Shown here: positions 1 through 7,722 of the stretch, piece by piece
Layout of the letters: each line of letters begins with the position of its first letter
Position numbering within the stretch: the stretch's first letter is position 1
DNA from: JAFDZV01 sp966128725
Lineage (GTDB): Bacteria; Bacteroidota; Ignavibacteria; OLB7
Length of the DNA stretch: 17,744 nucleotides
Direction of reading: 5' to 3'
Assembly (NCBI GenBank): GCA_966128725.1
Contig: CBHYLN010000106.1
Coordinates: 1-17,744 of the forward strand
Program-made: the position numbers and the translations under genes
Notes under the pieces: generated by a model
Database searches by the model: none
What the model saw: the letters and a program-made list of their open reading frames with translations, nothing else
What the model was told of the DNA's origin: nothing

Positions 1-1
1 C

Positions 2-3000
2 GGGCTGGATCTGGACAACACGTATTTCAGCTACGAGATCAATCTGGACCCCAACCCGGTCACCAATTCGCAGATCGTGGGCGGCGGCGATAACCCGAAC
101 GGCTGGCGCCAGTATCGCATTCCGTTGCGCACGGGATACCGCGCGGTTGGCAGCCCGTCGTTCGCCAACGTGCAGTTCGCGCGCATCTGGTTCAAGAGCC
201 CGGCGCCGGTACACGTGCGCGTTGCCGAGATGAACCTGGTTGGCAGCGACTGGCGCAACCTGGATGCGGTTACCGGCGACACCATTCACGATCCCAAGCT
301 GGACATCGCGTTCATCAACCTTGTGGACAACTCCGGCCCGCCGGACTTCTACACGGTGCCGCCAGGCGTGCGGCAGGAGCGCGACATCAACGACGTGGAC
401 AAGAACGAGCAGTCGCTGGCGCTTACGGTGAAGGATCTGGAGCGCGGCGAATCGCGCGGCGCGGTCCGCATCCGGCCCCGCCCGTTTGATGTGTTCAACT
501 ACAAGCAGATGAAGTTCTTCCTGCACGGCGGCGGCGACATGGACGACGAGCCACCCGCGCGTGCCGGCGAGCAGCCCAAGGTTGTGGTGTTCATGCGCTT
601 CGGCTGGGACTCGTTGAACTACTACGAGTACCGTGTGCCGCTGCTGCGCGGCTGGAACGAATACACGATCAACTTCCCGGACCTGGCGGCAATCAAGCAG
701 CTTGCCCCCTCGCCCGACGGCTACCCCGTCCCTGACCAGCCCGGCAATCGGTTCTACATCAAGGGTATCCCCTCGCTTACGCGAGTGCAGTTCATCGCAT
801 TCGGCGTGTTGAACAATGCGTATCCGGGCTCGCTTTCCACCACGATGTGGGTGAACGAGCTGCGGGCCACCAACGCCGAGGACGCCAACGACTGGGCGGC
901 AACGATCGCGGCGAACGCGAAGCTGGCCGACGTTGGCACGATCAACTTCAACGCGTCGCGGATGAACCCGAACTTCCACAAGCTGGAGGACAGGTTCGGC
1001 AATCGTGTGGAGACAACCGACTGGGCGTTCAACTCCGACTTCCGGGGCGAGAAGCTGCTGCCGAACGCCTTCAAGGGATCGTCGCTGCCGGTGGTGTTCA
1101 AGCACTCCGAACGGCTGGAGAAACCACGGTATGTGTCGGAGTCGGATGTGGCGGTGGATGCCGCCGTGCGGCAGATCGGCGAACAGCCGGGTATCACGCC
1201 GGCCGAGCTTCAGCGCCGTGCCGACAGCCTCCGCCTTGCCTCGCAGACGCTGGTGGTGCAGGACGGGTTCGCGATGTCGAACATCAAACTCAACTTCCCC
1301 GGCGATGGCTGGGCAGTGCGCGATATCCTGAATCGCTTCACCTTCGGCTACACATACGACCAGATACGCGAGCGTTCGCCGATCATCGAGCAGCGATTCT
1401 CGTGGAACTGGAATTTCCAGGGACGGTACTCGGTGGATATCCCCTCCAAGTACGACCTGCAGCCGGTCACCTTCCTGCGCGACGTGCCGGTGCTGAACTT
1501 CTGGAAGGATTTCAAGATCAACTTCCTGCCAACGCAGTTCTCGGCATCCACGGCGCTTACGCGCAAGCGGACGATCGAGCAATTGCGCAACATCCCGGAA
1601 CCAAGCCCGGTTGTGCGCGACTTCTTCGCCACACGATCGGTGCAGTTCAACTGGCGGATGACCGAAGGCGGCCTGATCAACATCACGACCGACTACTCGC
1701 TGGATGGCCGCAGTTCGCTGACGTTCCTGGAAACCGACCCGCTGGGCGTGCAGCGCCCCGGCGGCGAGATCGCCAGGGATCTGTTCTTCAAGGAAGGCCG
1801 CCTGTTCAACTTCGGGCAGGACAACGACCTTACCCAGCGCATCACGTTCAACACACGGCCGCGTATCCCGTTCATCCCGAACGCCGACCAGTTCCTTACG
1901 CCGTCGGCCCGTTACACGGTGACGTATCAGTGGCACGATGACCTGGTGCAGACCAACGCCAACAGGCAGGGCGGCTTCACCAAAACCGCGCAGTGGAACA
2001 GCACGGCCACGCTTGGGTTGGATATCCGGCTGGCGTCGCTGGGCAATGCAATCTTCGGTGATGCGCGCGCGGCCGATTCGGCCGGCACAATCGAGACCAT
2101 CCTGCGGTATCTGATCAAGATCCCGCTGCTGGATTTCCAGACCGTGCGATTCACGTTCAACCAGAACAATTCCACGAAGAACCCGGGCGTTGTGGGCTCG
2201 ACGGGCGTATCCAACCTGTGGGGCCGCTCGGTGCTGTTCCGCTCGGAGTCGCCGGACTTCGGCCCCGGCATGGCCTATCAGCTTGGCCTTACCGACGACC
2301 CACACGGCACGATCCGCTTCGGCACCAAATCCGCATTCCCGTTTGTCTCGGCCGAAACCGAGCCGGGCGTGCGCGCGCCGAACATCTACGTGCCCAACAC
2401 GTTCACGCAGAACAACAACATTACCTACAGCACCGACCGCGACCTGTGGCCGGGTGCGCGCCTGAGCCTGAACTGGGGTGTGGAGTGGGGCTACAACAAG
2501 AACTACTTCATCACCACCGACGCCAACGGCGTGGTGGAATCGGTTACCAACCCGCTGATGACGGCGAAGATCTCGCGCACGTATCTCAGCCTTCCAAGCT
2601 TCCTGGGCATCGACCTGTTCAACAACGATATCGAGGATGTTGTTGACGAATATGCACGGCGCAAGTCGGAGATGGGGACACCGGGCGCTGGCGACTCGGC
2701 GCAGCTTGCCTACAACATCAGGCTTACCAAGATGGTGACCGAGGTGTTCGAGGAGAAGCTGGAGACGTTGAACTGGCTGCCGGGCGACATCAGCAAGTAC
2801 CTGCCCCGCCTGAACTGGCGCTTCACCTGGAACAATCTGGAGAAGCTGCCCTTCTTCAGCGGCTGGGCATCGTCGGTATCGCTGCGCCACGAGTACAAGG
2901 GCCAGTACAACCGGAACTACCGCCTTACCGGCGATGGCGAAACGCCCGAGACGCAGACGGTGACCCGCGGGTTCTCGCCGCTGGTGCAGGTAACCGTTAC

Positions 3001-3457
3001 CGGCAAGCCCGACGTATGGAACGGTACGATGACCGGCTCGATCTCCTACCGCACCACAAGCGACTTCTCGCTGGTGGCATCAGCACGGTCGGAGATCTCG
3101 AAGGAGTTGAAGAACGATCTGGAGGTGCAGTTCGGATATCAGAAGCGCGGGCTGAAGCTGCCGCTGTTCGGTCTTAACCTGAAGAACGACGTTGAGTTCC
3201 AGTTCAGCTTCACGCTGGGCCGTACCAACCGCAAGCGCTTCGACCTGACGAACTTCCAGCCCGACGGCAACAACGACGGCTCAACCCGCATCAACCTGCG
3301 GCCGAACTTCCGGTATACACTGTCGAACACGGTGCAGGCATCGGCGTTCGTGAGCTACGAGGCTACGATCCCCGACGCCGAAGGCTCGCGTGATATCAGC
3401 CGCAGCTCCACGCGCGTGGGCATCGACCTGAAGATCGGGATCTCCGGCGGTCGCTGA
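2..3457 (+). CDS. sprA: T9SS outer-membrane translocon SprA (Sov), C-terminal part, 5' truncated
   Basis: The frame is open from the first complete codon of the window to TGA at 3455-3457, giving 1151 visible residues; the real start lies upstream. SprA/Sov is the very large outer-membrane barrel through which type IX secretion cargo leaves the cell, and family members are usually over 2000 aa, so roughly half is visible. The visible part has the family's style: long stretches of alternating hydrophobic/polar residues rich in Asn, Arg, Tyr and Phe, the segment FGNRVETTDWAFNSDFRGEK near visible residue 332, and barrel strands running to the end (LKNDVEFQFSFTLGRTNRKR, then STRVGIDLKIGISGG). A GTG at position 77 is in frame but is internal, because the preceding 25 codons read as normal SprA-like protein. 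Codon use is strongly GTG/CTG/GGC. Family assignment is from recognition of the sequence, supported by the T9SS sorting domain at 12095-13639. Confidence 0.9.
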   Translation, partial: GLDLDNTYFSYEINLDPNPVTNSQIVGGGDNPNGWRQYRIPLRTGYRAVGSPSFANVQFARIWFKSPAPVHVRVAEMNLVGSDWRNLDAVTGDTIHDPKLDIAFINLVDNSGPPDFYTVPPGVRQERDINDVDKNEQSLALTVKDLERGESRGAVRIRPRPFDVFNYKQMKFFLHGGGDMDDEPPARAGEQPKVVVFMRFGWDSLNYYEYRVPLLRGWNEYTINFPDLAAIKQLAPSPDGYPVPDQPGNRFYIKGIPSLTRVQFIAFGVLNNAYPGSLSTTMWVNELRATNAEDANDWAATIAANAKLADVGTINFNASRMNPNFHKLEDRFGNRVETTDWAFNSDFRGEKLLPNAFKGSSLPVVFKHSERLEKPRYVSESDVAVDAAVRQIGEQPGITPAELQRRADSLRLASQTLVVQDGFAMSNIKLNFPGDGWAVRDILNRFTFGYTYDQIRERSPIIEQRFSWNWNFQGRYSVDIPSKYDLQPVTFLRDVPVLNFWKDFKINFLPTQFSASTALTRKRTIEQLRNIPEPSPVVRDFFATRSVQFNWRMTEGGLINITTDYSLDGRSSLTFLETDPLGVQRPGGEIARDLFFKEGRLFNFGQDNDLTQRITFNTRPRIPFIPNADQFLTPSARYTVTYQWHDDLVQTNANRQGGFTKTAQWNSTATLGLDIRLASLGNAIFGDARAADSAGTIETILRYLIKIPLLDFQTVRFTFNQNNSTKNPGVVGSTGVSNLWGRSVLFRSESPDFGPGMAYQLGLTDDPHGTIRFGTKSAFPFVSAETEPGVRAPNIYVPNTFTQNNNITYSTDRDLWPGARLSLNWGVEWGYNKNYFITTDANGVVESVTNPLMTAKISRTYLSLPSFLGIDLFNNDIEDVVDEYARRKSEMGTPGAGDSAQLAYNIRLTKMVTEVFEEKLETLNWLPGDISKYLPRLNWRFTWNNLEKLPFFSGWASSVSLRHEYKGQYNRNYRLTGDGETPETQTVTRGFSPLVQVTVTGKPDVWNGTMTGSISYRTTSDFSLVASARSEISKELKNDLEVQFGYQKRGLKLPLFGLNLKNDVEFQFSFTLGRTNRKRFDLTNFQPDGNNDGSTRINLRPNFRYTLSNTVQASAFVSYEATIPDAEGSRDISRSSTRVGIDLKIGISGGR

Positions 3458-3497
3458 TCGGCGAACGCGCCGGGCATCCCCGCAACAAACACTCCAG

Positions 3498-3530
3498 CGC
3501 GCCGCCGGCCCTGAAAAGCCTGGCGGCGCG
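3498..3530 (+). terminator. Candidate terminator hairpin after sprA
   Basis: CGCGCCGCC (3498-3506) is complementary to GGCGGCGCG (3522-3530), a 9-bp all-GC stem. GG/CC at 3507-3508 and 3519-3520 may extend it past a bulged T. A short T-containing stretch (AATCGTTTA) follows instead of a full T-tract. It lies 40 nt after the sprA stop and 35 nt before the next gene, where a terminator would be expected. Confidence 0.5.
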
Positions 3531-3564
3531 AATCGTTTATGCACCACGGGTTCTATCTTCCGGC

Positions 3565-4548
3565 ATGTTCACTGTACTGAGCAATTATCTTCTGGACGAC
3601 GCGGGCAACCGGCGCATCGCCGACGCCGTTGCCGCCTGCAACGGCCGATTCATACCGGCACCGCGCGAACGCGCCGATCGCGTTGCCCTGGTCGACCGGC
3701 ATATCGCCGAGGCAGATGTGCTGCTTGGCGGCACGCTGACCCCGGAGCAGTGGGCACAGGCCAAGCGATTGCGATGGATCCACGTGCCGTGGGCCGGCGT
3801 GAACAACCTGATGGCCCTGCCCGGGATGTCGGCGGCCAACATTGCGATCACGAACTCCAGCGGCGTGATGAGCGACTCGGTTGCCGACCAGGTGATGGCC
3901 TACCTGCTGCTGATCGCGCGCGACATGGTGCCACAGATCCGCGCGCAGCCGGAGTCGCGCTGGTTGCAGTACACGCTGGAGAACACCCCGCGCCGCACGC
4001 TTCGCGGCCACACGCTGGGCATCGTGGGATATGGCGCGATTGGCCGGGCGGTGGGTGAACGCGCGCGCGCGTTCGGGATGCGGGTGGTGGCGATGCGCGG
4101 CTCCAACGGCCCGGTGCCCGAGGGGATCGCCATGATGTACCCGCCGGCCGAGCTGCACGCGATGCTGGCCGCATCGCACATGGTGGTGATCGCCGCTCCG
4201 CTGAACGATACCACGCGTGGCATGTTCAACGCGGCGGCATTTGCCGCGATGCGGAACAACGCCTGGTTGATCAATATCGCGCGCGGCGCGATCGTGGATA
4301 CCGAAGCGCTTGTTGAAGCCTTGCGCGCCGGGAGCATCGGCGGCGCCGCGCTGGATGTGTTCCAGCAGGAGCCGCTTCCGCCCGACTCCCCGCTGTGGCT
4401 GTTGCCGAACACGATCGTGACGCCGCACACATCGGGCGGGCATCAGGGATTCTGGGAGGCGGTGGTGGATCTGTTCCTGGAGAACCTTGGGCGTTATCGA
4501 TCGGGGCTGCCGATGTTGAACACGGTGGACCCTGCCCGGGGATACTGA
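3565..4548 (+). CDS. D-isomer-specific 2-hydroxyacid dehydrogenase family protein
   Basis: This 327-aa protein is a cytoplasmic NAD(P)-dependent oxidoreductase interconverting 2-hydroxy acids and 2-oxo acids; the substrate cannot be read from sequence. The Rossmann dinucleotide motif is GYGAIG (Gly155, Gly157, Gly160), inside the inserted nucleotide-binding domain (about residues 95-290). The catalytic trio is present: Arg240 in NIARGAIVD, Glu269 in DVFQQEPLP and His288 in VTPHTSGG. Length is normal for the family. The divergent N-terminus (WIHVPWAGVNNL near residue 73) resembles the glyoxylate/hydroxypyruvate reductase or GhrA-like branch more than SerA, and there is no ACT domain. No clear Shine-Dalgarno precedes the ATG, as is common in Bacteroidota. 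The flanking genes are envelope proteins and do not suggest a pathway. Confidence 0.93.
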   Translation: MFTVLSNYLLDDAGNRRIADAVAACNGRFIPAPRERADRVALVDRHIAEADVLLGGTLTPEQWAQAKRLRWIHVPWAGVNNLMALPGMSAANIAITNSSGVMSDSVADQVMAYLLLIARDMVPQIRAQPESRWLQYTLENTPRRTLRGHTLGIVGYGAIGRAVGERARAFGMRVVAMRGSNGPVPEGIAMMYPPAELHAMLAASHMVVIAAPLNDTTRGMFNAAAFAAMRNNAWLINIARGAIVDTEALVEALRAGSIGGAALDVFQQEPLPPDSPLWLLPNTIVTPHTSGGHQGFWEAVVDLFLENLGRYRSGLPMLNTVDPARGY

Positions 4549-4641
4549 GCAGCACGGCGCCGGTCCGTGAGTTTGAATTACATATCACCGAATCGAGGCA
4601 GGCACAGCATCGTACATCCACGATTCGTAACTTCCCCGGAC

Positions 4642-5664
4642 ATGAGCGTGGCCCAACACGGATATCGCCGTCCAGCATTGCCGATTCTGGCGCTGCTGAT
4701 GTTCGCGGTGACTGCGGCGTACCAACGCACCAGCGCGCAGACGTTGTTCGCGGTGGTGCTGGCCACGCCGGCGAAGGTGGTGGGCTCCAGCACGTTGCCA
4801 AGCGGGATCTTTCGCAGTCAGGACACCGGCCGCACATGGCTGCAACTAGGGCCGCGCAACGTGAAGGGATTCTCGATGGATGCCGTTGACTCCGCCCGGG
4901 GACGCATCCTGTTCATGGCCGCCGGCAACGGCGTACACCGCTCCACGGATTTCGGCCGCTCGTGGCGCATCGTTACCGACTGGCGGATCACCGAGGTGCT
5001 GGATGTGCATGTGGATCAGCGCGATCCCCGCCGGGTGTACGCCGCAAGCGCATTTGGATTATGGTGCTCCAGCGATGGTGGCAATCGCTGGAGCCAGCCG
5101 GCCGGCCCACTGCAAACACTGTACACGTATTCGCTTGCCGATGCCTGTGGCATGTTGATGGCCGCCACCAATCGCGGATTGTTCGGCTCGGCCGATCACG
5201 GCGTCACCTGGGTTCCGATCGTGACCTCGGAGGATGTGCGCACGGCAACCGAATTGCCGGGATCGACGTTTCACACGATGGCGATGGCCGCACGCGATCG
5301 GCTTGGGGTGCTGGCAATATCGGCGCCGCGGCCCGACTCGCCGCTGGCACGCCCGGCCGTGGTACGCTTTGGCGGCGGCAACGCCGGGCAACAGATCTAC
5401 GCGGTGGTGCCGATCGACTCGGCAACCGCCTTCGTGGCCGGCGACGCGGGCATCGTTCGTGCGCAAATCGCACCAGGCCTCACCCCTCTCGAAAATCTCA
5501 CCGGCGCGCTTCCCAACAGCGTTGTGCACGCACTTGTTGATGCCGATGGCACCTTGATAGCCGGCACGTATGGCAATGGTCTGTTCCGATACGAACGCGG
5601 CGCCTGGGTGGCCAGCGGATTGGATGGTGCCGTTGTCTGGAGCCTGCATCGTCGCAACTGGTAG
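4642..5664 (+). CDS. Exported beta-propeller protein with Asp-box (BNR/sialidase-type) repeats
   Basis: The chosen ATG gives 340 aa and a good signal peptide (basic YRR, hydrophobic LPILALLMFAVTAA, cleavage near TSAQ, residue 33). A GTG at 4567 would add 25 residues that bury the signal, so it is less likely. Four Asp boxes of the form SxDxGxxW are visible: SQDTGRTW (59), STDFGRSW (101), SSDGGNRW (143) and SADHGVTW (183). Their spacing of about 42 residues is that of propeller blades, and degenerate blades continue to GTYGNGLFRYERGAW near the end. Such folds occur in sialidases, Ycf48-like assembly factors and VPS10-type binding proteins. No sialidase arginine triad is evident, so a binding or scaffold role is more likely than glycosidase activity. 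There is no T9SS sorting domain, so the product probably stays in the periplasm or reaches the surface another way. It lies 118 nt before the lipoprotein gene on the same strand. Confidence 0.8.
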   Translation: MSVAQHGYRRPALPILALLMFAVTAAYQRTSAQTLFAVVLATPAKVVGSSTLPSGIFRSQDTGRTWLQLGPRNVKGFSMDAVDSARGRILFMAAGNGVHRSTDFGRSWRIVTDWRITEVLDVHVDQRDPRRVYAASAFGLWCSSDGGNRWSQPAGPLQTLYTYSLADACGMLMAATNRGLFGSADHGVTWVPIVTSEDVRTATELPGSTFHTMAMAARDRLGVLAISAPRPDSPLARPAVVRFGGGNAGQQIYAVVPIDSATAFVAGDAGIVRAQIAPGLTPLENLTGALPNSVVHALVDADGTLIAGTYGNGLFRYERGAWVASGLDGAVVWSLHRRNW

Positions 5665-5731
5665 TGCATAACCGCGGACACTCACCAACACGGAACACCG
5701 ATGGCGATTGGCGACAATTTCCATCCGTCCA

Positions 5732-5751
5732 GCATGGGATTGGCCCCATGC
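5732..5751 (+). promoter_or_regulatory. Small hairpin in the leader of the lipoprotein gene
   Basis: GCATGGG (5732-5738) pairs with CCCATGC (5745-5751) around a 6-nt loop, ending 31 nt before the chosen ATG at 5783. No T-tract follows, so a terminator is unlikely. It could affect translation or be chance. Confidence 0.2.
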
Positions 5752-5782
5752 CCGTTCCCTCGCACATCTGGACCGTATCTCG

Positions 5783-7552
5783 ATGCAACCACGATTGCTT
5801 CTGTTCCTTGCGTTGCTTGCCGCCGGATGTTCCTCCGCGGGCAACCTTGCCCCAACCGGACCTCGGGCCACAAGCCGCGAAGTGGCATTACAATCCTGGG
5901 CCGCCAAACAGCTCAGGCTTTTCCATGTGGTTACCGCACGGCTGGCTACCAACCGTGATACGGCGCAGGCGTGGTTGATACTGGATACGCTGCTGAGCCA
6001 GCCCACCGGCGACATGTTCTGGCAATACCCGGCCGCGGCCACGTACTTCTACTGCCACGACAAACTTGACGAGACCTGGCGACGCCGATTCCGCGCGGCC
6101 ATGAAGTCCTACACCCCGTATCGAGGGGACACCGAGAACCACTTCCTGATGTACTACGTCACGCTCCTGCTGTTCAGCCAGGAGTGGCCCGACATGACCG
6201 CCGATGAATGGTTCAACGGCAAAAGCTCGGCCGAGAACCACGCCGAGGCCGACGAATACCTGCGGCACTGGATGCTGGAAACCGCACGGTTCGGCACGTC
6301 CGAGTGGGACTCGCCCCGCTACCTTTACTTCTACCTTACACCACTGCTGGTGCTTCGCGATGCCACAACCGACACGACGATGCGGCGGTATGCCGATATG
6401 ACCATCGACGTCATGCTGGCCAGTTATGCCAGCAAGGCATTAAATGCGTTGTACTGCGGCGCGCACTCGCGCGATTACGATGCCGGCGTGGTGGAGCCCC
6501 GCGCCGCCGATGCCGTTGCCTTTGCGCAGTTATTCTTCGACGACACGCTCACCCGCGTTGGCCCGGACCTGGCCTTGGCGGCGCTTACGCTATATCCGGG
6601 CCCGGCGTTGATCGGCGCGATCGCGCACGACCGCACCGCGCCCTACGAGATGTTCGAAACCTGCCGATCGCGCGCCAAGATTCGATTTGCTGATGAACGT
6701 TTCTCCAGCATCGCCAAGTACACGTACATGACACCGGAGTTCGGCATCGGCAGCATCGAGGGCGGATTGCACGAGCCCATCCAGCAGCACTCCTGGGATG
6801 TCACGTTCGCGACCGCGCGCCCCAACAACACGGTGTTCGGCCTGCACCCGAACTACTCGGACGAGGAGATGGGAATGTTCTTCCCGGAGGAACCGGAGCG
6901 CATCGTATCGAGCGTAACGCAGTCAAAGGGCAGTTATGCCAGCCCGGACAAGTGGCTGGGCGGCTCGTTGTACGAGCGCCTGTTGCAGTATCGCGGATCG
7001 CTGGTCGCGTTGTACGATATCCCGACCGGCATCAACTACCAGCACATCGACGTGTTCGTGCCGAAATCCATGGACACCGTTGAACGCGACACCAGCGGCT
7101 GGATCTTCTGCCGTATGGAGAATGCGTTCACGGCGATCTACCCCTTCAACCAGGGATATCAGTGGACCGAGGAGAAGATCAACTGGCGGCTGCGAATGCC
7201 GACGACCACTGCGCTCGATGGATATGCGGTGGATTGCGCCACCGCGCAGCAGATGAGCTACGAGGCATTCAAGGCGGCTCACCGTGCGGCGCGGCCCGCG
7301 CTGGCCTTGCGGGGCGGGCAGGGCACGCAACACGCGCTGGCGACCATGCGGGCCGCCAATGGTGACGAGATTGCAGCATGGGGCCTAAATGCACTGAACC
7401 CACGGCTTGTGGTAAACGGCGTGCCGCAACCTCCGCATTCGGCGATGTTGTACGATGGGCCGTTCCTGCAAAGCCAGCGTGGCAGCGGCATCATTCACAT
7501 TCGATATCGTGGCCAGGAGCGCGTGCTTGACTTCACGCCCCTGGCTCGATAA
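5783..7552 (+). CDS. Large putative lipoprotein, possibly (alpha/alpha)-toroid polysaccharide-lyase-like enzyme
   Basis: The chosen ATG starts a typical lipoprotein signal, MQPRLLLFLALLAAGCSSAG, with the lipidated Cys at residue 16; an ATG at 5708 would place 25 unlikely residues before it. The mature protein (about 574 aa) has an N-terminal half rich in paired aromatic helices and a C-terminal half that reads as beta strands. This layout is seen in heparinase II/III-like and alginate-lyase-like enzymes. TENH (Asn119-His120) and SPRYLYFY (Arg179, Tyr180, Tyr182, Tyr184) resemble the Asn-His plus Arg/Tyr catalytic groups of such lyases, but I cannot confirm homology. A reduced C-terminal segment (FLQSQRGSGIIHIRYRGQER) fits a beta-sandwich end. 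The product is probably anchored in the outer or inner membrane facing the periplasm or surface. It is followed by a sensor kinase gene, which would fit regulated polymer use, but there is no SusC/SusD pair in the window. The function is a hypothesis; the lipoprotein call is firmer. Confidence 0.75.
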   Translation: MQPRLLLFLALLAAGCSSAGNLAPTGPRATSREVALQSWAAKQLRLFHVVTARLATNRDTAQAWLILDTLLSQPTGDMFWQYPAAATYFYCHDKLDETWRRRFRAAMKSYTPYRGDTENHFLMYYVTLLLFSQEWPDMTADEWFNGKSSAENHAEADEYLRHWMLETARFGTSEWDSPRYLYFYLTPLLVLRDATTDTTMRRYADMTIDVMLASYASKALNALYCGAHSRDYDAGVVEPRAADAVAFAQLFFDDTLTRVGPDLALAALTLYPGPALIGAIAHDRTAPYEMFETCRSRAKIRFADERFSSIAKYTYMTPEFGIGSIEGGLHEPIQQHSWDVTFATARPNNTVFGLHPNYSDEEMGMFFPEEPERIVSSVTQSKGSYASPDKWLGGSLYERLLQYRGSLVALYDIPTGINYQHIDVFVPKSMDTVERDTSGWIFCRMENAFTAIYPFNQGYQWTEEKINWRLRMPTTTALDGYAVDCATAQQMSYEAFKAAHRAARPALALRGGQGTQHALATMRAANGDEIAAWGLNALNPRLVVNGVPQPPHSAMLYDGPFLQSQRGSGIIHIRYRGQERVLDFTPLAR

Positions 7553-7576
7553 TCCGTAGTGTGATGATATACGGCG

Positions 7577-7608
7577 TTGCTCGGCAAGGATGGATACCGT
7601 AGGTTTTG
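7577..7608 (+). promoter_or_regulatory. Candidate Bacteroidota-type promoter for the sensor kinase
   Basis: TTG at 7577-7579 is followed after 20 nt by TAGGTTTTG at 7600-7608, close to the Bacteroidota -33/-7 pattern (TTG, about 19-21 nt, TAnnTTTG), with one extra T or one mismatch depending on alignment. It lies in the 170-nt gap after the lipoprotein stop and would give a leader of about 105-110 nt before the GTG at 7723. Confidence 0.4.
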
Positions 7609-7722
7609 TGCCCGGTGTTCCACCCACTTCATGGAACGGCCAACACGCCACGCACATGTCCGATACACCGGCGCGGCTAACGAACAACACAGCACTGTCA
7701 CACGAACCGCATCCACGCAACA

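Noticed and set aside
847..1941. 364-codon + strand frame overlapping sprA
   Set aside because: It is the +1 shadow of sprA, Gly/Arg/Ala-rich and without protein-like pattern.
3553..4443. 296-codon minus-strand open frame opposite the hydroxyacid dehydrogenase gene
   Set aside because: The dehydrogenase has an intact NAD motif and catalytic trio on the + strand; the antisense frame is Arg/His-rich noise.
4589..4627. CGAATCG/CGATTCG inverted repeat before the propeller gene
   Set aside because: The 7-bp arms are separated by 25 nt and do not resemble a known operator; chance is likely.
7554..7574. CCGTA/TACGG inverted repeat after the lipoprotein stop
   Set aside because: The stem is only 5 bp with an 11-nt loop and no T-tract, too weak to call a terminator.
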